DNA from: Streptomyces aurantiacus JA 4570
GTDB lineage: Bacteria > Actinomycetota > Actinomycetes > Streptomycetales > Streptomycetaceae
Direction: 5' to 3'
Length of the DNA: 33,749 bases
NCBI RefSeq assembly: GCF_000414115.1
Contig: NZ_AOPZ01000162.1
Span: 1-33,749, forward strand
A program made the translations under genes and the position numbers. Within the stretch, counting starts at the first letter, position 1, and every line of letters starts with the position of its first letter. Positions 1 through 5,437 of the stretch are shown here, piece by piece. The notes beneath the pieces are model-generated. The model was not told where the DNA came from, made no database searches, and saw nothing but the letters and a program-made list of their open reading frames with translations.

Positions 1-2
1 AT

Positions 3-581
3 CTAGGGCAGGCCGCCCGGCGCGGCGGCGGGGGGCGCGGGGTCGTCCGGCTCGGGCGCGGCGCCGGGCTTGAGGGGGCGCGGGCGCAGCACGACCGCGC
101 TGGCGACGGACGCGGCGATGGGCACGAGCGCGAGCAGCGTCAGCACGGCGGCAAGCGGCAACGGCCGGTCGGCGGCGAGCAGTTCGGCCGCCGCGCCGTC
201 GAACGGCAGGCCCGACAGGTCGCCGCGCAGGTGCAGGAAGAACAGCAGCGCCACCATGGAGCCGAGCGTGCAGGCCACGGCCGTGGTCATGGCGGAGATG
301 ACCATGAGCTGCCCCGGCCCGAGCCCGATGGCCGAGAGCCCGGGGCGCGGCTTGGTGCCGGGGTCGGTGCGGGCCACGGCGACCGCGAAGTAGACGGTGG
401 CGGCGATGGGGGCGGCGCACCAGGCGAGCCGGAGCACGGAGCCGGTGGACGCCGGGTGGCTCATCGCGTACCCCAGGGTGCACAGGAGCAGGAAGCCGGT
501 GCCGGCCGACGCGGCGGCGACCAGGAGTCTGCGCAGCTGGACCAGGGGGCGGGAGCCGCGGGCTAGACGGAGAGCGAGCAC
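3..581 (-). CDS. Small multi-spanning membrane protein, probable partner of the upstream ABC ATPase
   Basis: This 192-residue protein has about four hydrophobic segments, near residues 19-40, 48-68, 91-115 and 138-165, and ends in a Pro/Ala-rich tail. The gene is complete: its TAG lies at 3-5. The GTG start at 579-581 overlaps the end of the ATPase gene by 19 bp, so the two are almost certainly co-translated. From that linkage I infer that it is the membrane component of the transporter. It is much shorter than a full FtsX/MacB-type permease (several hundred residues), and I recognise no substrate-binding or FtsX signature. It could equally be a truncated permease or a genus-specific membrane protein. 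Confidence 0.65.
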   Translation of the reverse strand: MLALRLARGSRPLVQLRRLLVAAASAGTGFLLLCTLGYAMSHPASTGSVLRLAWCAAPIAATVYFAVAVARTDPGTKPRPGLSAIGLGPGQLMVISAMTTAVACTLGSMVALLFFLHLRGDLSGLPFDGAAAELLAADRPLPLAAVLTLLALVPIAASVASAVVLRPRPLKPGAAPEPDDPAPPAAAPGGLP

Positions 582-1456
582 GCGGCCCGGCCTTCCGTGT
601 CGGAGCCGTCAGCGCCTCCGGATCCCTCTGGGTCTCCGGGTCCCGCACCACTGCCGGAAGCCCCGGTGGACTCGGTGGCCCCGGAAGTCTCGGTGGCCTC
701 GGCAGCCCCGTTGGCCGCTGCGGTCTCGGCGCCCCCGCCCGCCCCCGCGAGGGCCAGGTCGTCGCCCGGCAGGTGCACCGTGTGCACGCGTCGCCCGTCG
801 AGGAGCGTCACCGTGCGGTCGGCGAGGCCGGCCACGTCCGCGTCGTGGGTGGCGAGGACGACGGTGATGCCGTGCGAGCGGGCCGCCGTCGTCAGCGTAC
901 GCAGGACGTGGGCGCGGTCGGCGCGGTGCAGCGGCGCGGTGGGCTCGTCGGCGAACAGGACGGACGGCGTGCAGGCCAGGGCGCGGGCGATGGCGACGCG
1001 TTGGCGCTCGGCCTGGGTGAGGGCGTGCGGGCGCTTGCGGGCGCAGCCGCCGATGTCGAGGCGCTCCAGCCACTCGTGGGCGGCGGTGCGCGCGGGGCGG
1101 CGGGCGCCGCCGCGCAGCATCAGGCCGAGCGCGGCGTTCTCCCAGGCGTTCAGCTCCGGCACCAGGCGGGGCTTGGGGTCGATCCAGCCGAAGCGGTCGC
1201 GGCGCAGGCGTTCGCGCACCAGCGGGCTCATGGTGTGCACGGGCGTGGAGTTGAACCACACCTCGCCCTTGTGGGGCAGGAGCTGGCCGGACAGGCAGCG
1301 CAGCAGCGTGGTCTTGCCGCTGCCGCGCGGGCCGCCGACGGCGAGGATCTCGCTCTCGCGGACACCGAGCGAGACACCGGTGAGTGCGGGGGAGCCATTG
1401 AGTGTGACGTGCAGGGCTCGTGCCCACAGCACGTCGTTGTCCGGCGGGGCCACCAT
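563..1456 (-). CDS. ABC transporter ATP-binding protein (LolD/MacB-like)
   Basis: This is a 297-residue ABC ATPase. The Walker A motif (GGPRGSGKT) is near residues 41-49 with the lysine at 48, Walker B (VLFADE) near 166-171, and the switch histidine (THD) near 204. The signature is degenerate: LTQAE at about 146-150 replaces LSGGE, although the following RQRVAIARAL is normal. The D-loop reads APLH instead of SALD. Residues from about 237 to the end form a low-complexity Gly/Ala/Thr/Glu tail not usual for the family. I chose ATG 1456 over GTG 1465 because GAGGTG sits 6 nt before it. The gene overlaps the small membrane protein downstream. The general fold suggests export or lipoprotein-type transport, but the substrate is unknown. 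Confidence 0.85.
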   Translation of the reverse strand: MVAPPDNDVLWARALHVTLNGSPALTGVSLGVRESEILAVGGPRGSGKTTLLRCLSGQLLPHKGEVWFNSTPVHTMSPLVRERLRRDRFGWIDPKPRLVPELNAWENAALGLMLRGGARRPARTAAHEWLERLDIGGCARKRPHALTQAERQRVAIARALACTPSVLFADEPTAPLHRADRAHVLRTLTTAARSHGITVVLATHDADVAGLADRTVTLLDGRRVHTVHLPGDDLALAGAGGGAETAAANGAAEATETSGATESTGASGSGAGPGDPEGSGGADGSDTEGRAACSLSV

Positions 1457-1567
1457 GGCGTACACCTCGGTTCAGATCAGATTGCCTCCCCCGTACGGGG
1501 GAACGAAGGCTGGGCCGATCGGTCACTGGCACGCTAAGGATTCGGCGCCGGGCGCCGGACAAGGACG

Positions 1568-1612
1568 CGGCCCGGGTCCGCCCATCTCACTCGGATGGGC
1601 GCACCCGGGCCG
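1568..1612. terminator. Strong hairpin terminator after the aminotransferase gene
   Basis: A long GC stem has an outer 10-bp arm at 1568-1577 pairing with 1603-1612, one mismatch, then an inner 8-bp arm at 1579-1586 pairing with 1594-1601, and a 7-nt loop. It starts 26 nt past the stop of the minus-strand aminotransferase gene and lies upstream of the ABC ATPase gene, so it should separate the two units. There is no U-tract, as is common in Streptomyces. Confidence 0.75.
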
Positions 1613-1637
1613 GGTACGGCGGGCGTACGGCGGTGGA

Positions 1638-3020
1638 TCAGATCTTGGACCAGGCCTCCGTCAGGACCTGCCGCACGATGCCCTCGATCTCGTCGAACGT
1701 CGACTGGTCCGCGATCAGCGGCGGCGACAGCTGGATGACCGGGTCACCGCGGTCGTCGGCGCGGCAGTACAGGCCGTACTCGAAGAGCTTCTTGGAGACG
1801 AAGCCGTAGAGCACGCGCTCCGACTCCTCGTCCGTGAAGGACTCCTTGGTGGCCTTGTCCTTGACGAGTTCGATGCCGTAGAAGAAGCCGTTGCCGCGGA
1901 CGTCGCCCACTATCGGCAGGTCGTGCAGCTTCTGCAGGGTCGTCAGGAACGCCGACTCGTTGTCGAGCACGTGCTGGTTGAGGCCCTCGCGCTCGAAGAT
2001 GTCGAGGTTGGCGAGGCCGACGGCGGCGGAGACCGGGTGGCCGCCGAAGGTGTAGCCGTGCAGGAAGGTGTTGTCGCCCTTGTAGAACGGCTCGGCGATG
2101 CGGTCCGAGATGATCGCGGCGCCGATCGGGGAGTAGCCCGAGGTCATGCCCTTGGCGCAGGTGATGATGTCGGGGACGTAGCCGAACTTGTCGCAGGCGA
2201 ACATCGTGCCGAGGCGGCCGAAGGCGCAGATGACCTCGTCGGAGACGAGCAGCACGTCGTACTGGTCGCAGATCTCGCGGACCCGCTGGAAGTACCCGGG
2301 CGGCGGCGGGAAGCAGCCGCCCGCGTTCTGCACGGGCTCCAGGAAGACGGCGGCGACCGTCTCGGGGCCCTCGAAGAGGATCTCCTGCTCGATCTGGTCG
2401 GCGGCCCAGCGGCCGAATGCCTCGGGGTCGTCGCCGTGGATCGGGGCGCGGTAGATATTGGTGTTCGGGACCTTGTGGGCGCCGGGCACGAGCGGCTCGA
2501 ACGGGGCCTTCAGGGCGGGGAGTCCGGTGATGGACAGGGCGCCCTGCGGGGTGCCGTGGTAGGCGACCGCGCGCGAGATGACCTTGTACTTCGTGTGGTT
2601 GCCGGTGAGCTTGTGGTACTGCTTCGCCAGCTTCCAGGCGGTCTCGACGGCTTCGCCGCCGCCGGTGGTGAAGAAGACCTTGTTCAGATCGCCGGGGGCG
2701 TGCTGGGCGAGACGTTCCGCCAGTTCCACGGCCTTGGGGTGGGCGTACGACCAGATGGGGAAGAAGGCGAGGTCGGCGGCCTGCTTGGCGGCGACTTCGG
2801 CGAGCTCCCGGCGGCCGTGTCCTGCCTGGACCACGAACAGGCCCGCGAGACCGTCGAGGTACTTCTTGCCCTTGTCGTCGTAGATGTAGGTCCCTTCGCC
2901 ACGCACGATGGTGGGAACGGGCGCGTTCTCGTACGACGACATGCGGGTGAAGTGCATCCACAGGTGGTCGTACGCGGTTCGGCTGAGGTCCTTGGTGCTC
3001 ACGGCTATCGGGTTCCCCAC
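1638..3020 (-). CDS. Class III PLP aminotransferase, probable polyamine (putrescine):pyruvate transaminase
   Basis: This 460-residue omega-transaminase uses PLP to move a terminal amino group from a diamine to an oxo acid. Visible landmarks are the phosphate-binding GGGEAVETAWK at 120-130, the ring-stacking YH at 154-155, the pyridine-nitrogen pair DE at 261-262, and the Schiff-base lysine K290 in CAKGMTSG. Overall it resembles SpuC/YgjG-like polyamine or beta-alanine:pyruvate aminotransferases. The neighbouring gamma-aminobutyraldehyde dehydrogenase supports putrescine as substrate. The GTG start at 3018-3020 overlaps the end of the Lrp gene by 16 bp, which suggests translational coupling; an in-frame GTG at 3000-3002 is an alternative. 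Activity on other omega-amino compounds, such as taurine or beta-alanine, cannot be excluded. Confidence 0.88.
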   Translation of the reverse strand: MGNPIAVSTKDLSRTAYDHLWMHFTRMSSYENAPVPTIVRGEGTYIYDDKGKKYLDGLAGLFVVQAGHGRRELAEVAAKQAADLAFFPIWSYAHPKAVELAERLAQHAPGDLNKVFFTTGGGEAVETAWKLAKQYHKLTGNHTKYKVISRAVAYHGTPQGALSITGLPALKAPFEPLVPGAHKVPNTNIYRAPIHGDDPEAFGRWAADQIEQEILFEGPETVAAVFLEPVQNAGGCFPPPPGYFQRVREICDQYDVLLVSDEVICAFGRLGTMFACDKFGYVPDIITCAKGMTSGYSPIGAAIISDRIAEPFYKGDNTFLHGYTFGGHPVSAAVGLANLDIFEREGLNQHVLDNESAFLTTLQKLHDLPIVGDVRGNGFFYGIELVKDKATKESFTDEESERVLYGFVSKKLFEYGLYCRADDRGDPVIQLSPPLIADQSTFDEIEGIVRQVLTEAWSKI

Positions 3021-3514
3021 ATGTAGGTCTGCTTCTTGAGCTTGAGGTAGACGAAGCTCTCGGTGGAGCGCACGCCGGGGAGCGCGCGGATCCGTTTGTT
3101 GATGACTTCGAGCAGGTGGTCGTCGTCCTCGCAGACGATCTCCACCAGGAGGTCGTGCGAGCCCGCGGTCATCACCACGTACTCCGCCTCCGGCATGGCG
3201 GCCACGGCGTCCGCGACCGGGTCCACGTCACCCTCGACGTCGATCCCGACCATCGCCTGGCGCCGGAAGCCCACGGTGAGCGGGTCCGTGACGGCGACGA
3301 TCTGCATCACGCCCTGGTCGAGCAGCTTCTGCACCCGCTGCCGCACGGCCGCCTCGGAGAGGCCGACGGCCTTGCCGATGGCGGCATACGGACGGCGGCC
3401 GTCCTCCTGGAGCTGCTCGATGATCGCCAGGGAGACGGCGTCGACGGACGGATTCGTCCCGCCGCGGGAGCTGCTGGGGTCTGCGCTACGACTTGCCACG
3501 ACTTCACTGTGCAC
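3005..3514 (-). CDS. Lrp/AsnC-family transcriptional regulator
   Basis: This 169-residue protein has an N-terminal winged helix-turn-helix (about residues 25-70, including the AAIGKAVGLSEAAVRQRVQKL stretch) and a C-terminal RAM/effector domain (about 80-155). It lies upstream of and overlaps the aminotransferase gene and diverges from the aldehyde dehydrogenase gene, so it is the natural candidate to regulate both, probably in response to an amino acid or polyamine intermediate. I chose GTG 3512-3514; a TTG at 3533-3535 would add seven residues and a GTG five codons further in is also possible. The ligand cannot be read from the sequence. A dyad at 3542-3560 is a possible binding site. Confidence 0.88.
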   Translation of the reverse strand: MHSEVVASRSADPSSSRGGTNPSVDAVSLAIIEQLQEDGRRPYAAIGKAVGLSEAAVRQRVQKLLDQGVMQIVAVTDPLTVGFRRQAMVGIDVEGDVDPVADAVAAMPEAEYVVMTAGSHDLLVEIVCEDDDHLLEVINKRIRALPGVRSTESFVYLKLKKQTYMWGTR

Positions 3515-3541
3515 GACGTCTCGTCTGTTCCGCAAGGCCGC

Positions 3542-3560
3542 AGCGATGAAATTCGTTGCT
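3542..3560. promoter_or_regulatory. Candidate Lrp-type operator in the divergent promoter region
   Basis: This is a 19-bp imperfect dyad (AGCGATGAA-A-TTCGTTGCT) with 7 of 9 paired positions symmetric. It lies just upstream of the Lrp gene and between it and the dehydrogenase promoter. Length, AT-rich centre and position suit an Lrp/AsnC operator. Binding is inferred only. Confidence 0.35.
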
Positions 3561-3608
3561 CAGGATGTCTCAGTTCACGGATTTCGCAGTTCTGGGCGGC
3601 TGGGTATG

Positions 3609-3636
3609 TTGAAAGCGTCGGTGTAGCGACTAGGGT
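3609..3636 (+). promoter_or_regulatory. Probable sigma-HrdB-type promoter for the aldehyde dehydrogenase gene
   Basis: TTGAAA at 3609-3614 and TAGGGT at 3631-3636 are separated by 16 bp. This would give a leader of roughly 80 nt before the GTG start at 3723. A second possible box pair (TTCGCA at 3583-3588, TATGTT at 3605-3610) lies just upstream. Confidence 0.45.
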
Positions 3637-3722
3637 GGGTGTCTCATCCACTGGACAGCCGGGCGACCGGCGGAAACATCCGGTGGAGACCAGTACACGG
3701 GCTTCTGACAGGAGGGCTGGAA

Positions 3723-5162
3723 GTGACCACCGAGCTGCGCCGTCTGCGCAACTACATCAACGGAGAATTCCGGGACGCGGCCGACGGACGGACCACCGAG
3801 GTGATCAATCCGGCGACCGGCGAGGCGTACGCGGTGGCACCGCTGTCCGGCCAGGCCGACGTCGACGCCGCCATGAAGGCCGCCGCCGACGCGTTCCCGG
3901 CCTGGCGCGACCTGGTGCCCGGCGAGCGGCAGAAGTACCTCCTCAAGATCGCCGACGCCTTCGAGGAGCGCGCCGAGGAACTCATCGCGGCCGAGGTCGA
4001 GAACACGGGCAAGCCGATCGGGCTCACGCGGTCCGAGGAGATCCCGCCGATGGTCGACCAGATCCGCTTCTTCGCGGGCGCGGCCCGGATGCTCGAAGGC
4101 CGCGCCGCCGGTGAGTACATGGAGGGTCTGACCTCCATCATCCGGCGCGAGCCGATCGGCGTCTGCGCGCAGGTCGCGCCGTGGAACTACCCCATGATGA
4201 TGGGGGTGTGGAAGTTCGCCCCGGCGCTCGCCGCGGGCAACACGGTCGTCCTGAAGCCGTCCGACACCACCCCGGCGTCGACGGTCCTGATGGCCGAGAT
4301 CATCGGCTCCATCGTGCCCGCGGGCGTCTTCAACGTCATCTGCGGCGACCGTGACACGGGCCGCGCGATGGTCGAGCACCCGACGCCCGCGATGGCCTCC
4401 ATCACCGGCTCCGTGCGCGCCGGCATGCAGGTCGCCGAGTCCGCGTCCAAGGACCTCAAGCGGGTGCACCTGGAGCTCGGCGGCAAGGCGCCCGTCGTGG
4501 TCTTCGAGGACACCGACATCGCCAAGGCCGTCGAGGACATCTCGGTCGCGGGCTTCTTCAACGCGGGCCAGGACTGTACGGCCGCCACGCGCGTGCTCGT
4601 GCACGAGTCCATCCACGACGAGTTCGTGACGGCGCTCGCGAAGGCCGCCGCCGACACGAAGACCGGGCAGCCGGACGACGAGGACGTGCTGTTCGGCCCC
4701 CTCAACAACGCCAACCAGCTCGCGCAGGTCTCCGGCTTCATCGACCGGCTGCCCGCGCACGCCAAGGTCGAGGCGGGCGGCCAACGCGTCGGCGAGAAGG
4801 GCTACTTCTACGCCCCGACCGTCGTATCCGGCCTCAAGCAGGACGACGAGATCATCCAGAAGGAGGTCTTCGGCCCCGTCATCACCGTGCAGTCCTTCAC
4901 GGACGAGGCCGAGGCCATCGCGCACGCGAACGGCGTCGAGTACGCCCTCGCCTCCTCGGTGTGGACCAAGGACCACGCCCGCGCGATGCGGCTCTCCAAG
5001 GCGCTGGACTTCGGCTGCGTGTGGATCAACACCCACATCCCGCTGGTCGCGGAGATGCCGCACGGCGGCTTCAAGAAGTCCGGCTACGGCAAGGACCTCT
5101 CGTCGTACGGCTTCGACGACTACACGCGCATCAAGCACGTCATGACGTCGATCGACGGTTAG
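3723..5162 (+). CDS. Gamma-aminobutyraldehyde dehydrogenase (PuuC/PatD-like)
   Basis: This 479-residue NAD(P)+-dependent aldehyde dehydrogenase probably oxidises 4-aminobutyraldehyde (or its gamma-glutamyl form) to GABA. Family landmarks are all present: PWNYP with N155, the cofactor-binding LKPS with K178, the general base E251 in LELGGKAP, and the nucleophile C285 in GQDCTAATR. I chose GTG 3723 because AGGAGG stands 7 nt before it (3710-3715); the longer open frame from 3639 lacks such support. The gene diverges from the Lrp regulator and the aminotransferase, which would make the aminoaldehyde substrate. A paralogue lies at 17743-19248. The MITE-like repeat begins inside its stop codon. 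Confidence 0.9.
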   Translation: MTTELRRLRNYINGEFRDAADGRTTEVINPATGEAYAVAPLSGQADVDAAMKAAADAFPAWRDLVPGERQKYLLKIADAFEERAEELIAAEVENTGKPIGLTRSEEIPPMVDQIRFFAGAARMLEGRAAGEYMEGLTSIIRREPIGVCAQVAPWNYPMMMGVWKFAPALAAGNTVVLKPSDTTPASTVLMAEIIGSIVPAGVFNVICGDRDTGRAMVEHPTPAMASITGSVRAGMQVAESASKDLKRVHLELGGKAPVVVFEDTDIAKAVEDISVAGFFNAGQDCTAATRVLVHESIHDEFVTALAKAAADTKTGQPDDEDVLFGPLNNANQLAQVSGFIDRLPAHAKVEAGGQRVGEKGYFYAPTVVSGLKQDDEIIQKEVFGPVITVQSFTDEAEAIAHANGVEYALASSVWTKDHARAMRLSKALDFGCVWINTHIPLVAEMPHGGFKKSGYGKDLSSYGFDDYTRIKHVMTSIDG

Positions 5163-5247
5163 GGCCTGTCCGATGGGTCGGCGTGGAGCAAGGAGCGGCG
5201 TCTGGTGCCAGACGCCGCGACGCCGCGCCGACCCATCGGACAGGCCC
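5162..5247. repeat. MITE-like nested inverted repeat flanked by TA
   Basis: This is an 86-bp element with perfect 22-bp terminal inverted repeats (5162-5183 and 5226-5247), flanked on both sides by TA (5160-5161 and 5248-5249). Inside it is a second perfect inverted repeat (5195-5205 with 5208-5218). It has no coding capacity. The left end supplies the G of the TAG stop of the dehydrogenase gene. Form and TA flanks fit a miniature transposable element; it may now serve as a terminator. I believe similar palindromes occur widely in Streptomyces genomes, but this is from memory. Confidence 0.65.
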
Positions 5248-5305
5248 TAGGGCGGGACGCGCCCCACGGAAGCGCCTTCGGCGCTTAATTGAGATGCTCG
5301 GCCCC

Positions 5306-5341
5306 GCCGCCCCCGCGTACCGTTGAGTACGCGGGGGCGGC
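5306..5341 (+). terminator. Hairpin terminator upstream of the RING/TerD gene
   Basis: A perfect 15-bp GC stem (5306-5320 with 5327-5341) closes a 6-nt loop, followed by a pyrimidine-rich stretch (5342-5370). It follows the dehydrogenase gene and the MITE-like repeat and should end transcription before the next gene. A small extra hairpin lies at 5272-5286. Confidence 0.75.
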
Positions 5342-5437
5342 TCCCGTTGTGTGCTTCCTTCTCCCCTCTTCTGCAAAAAGATCCGTAGCGCACACACTCT
5401 CCGCCCCCGCTCTTCTGCACTACGGGGGTGTGACCTG

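Noticed and set aside
597..3026. Open frame of about 809 codons on the plus strand opposite the ABC ATPase and aminotransferase genes
   Set aside because: It crosses the terminator at 1568-1612 and two well-supported minus-strand genes; a shadow frame.
5162..5247. Remnant of a full insertion sequence
   Set aside because: Only 86 bp with perfect ends and no coding sequence; a MITE-like element or terminator is the simpler reading.
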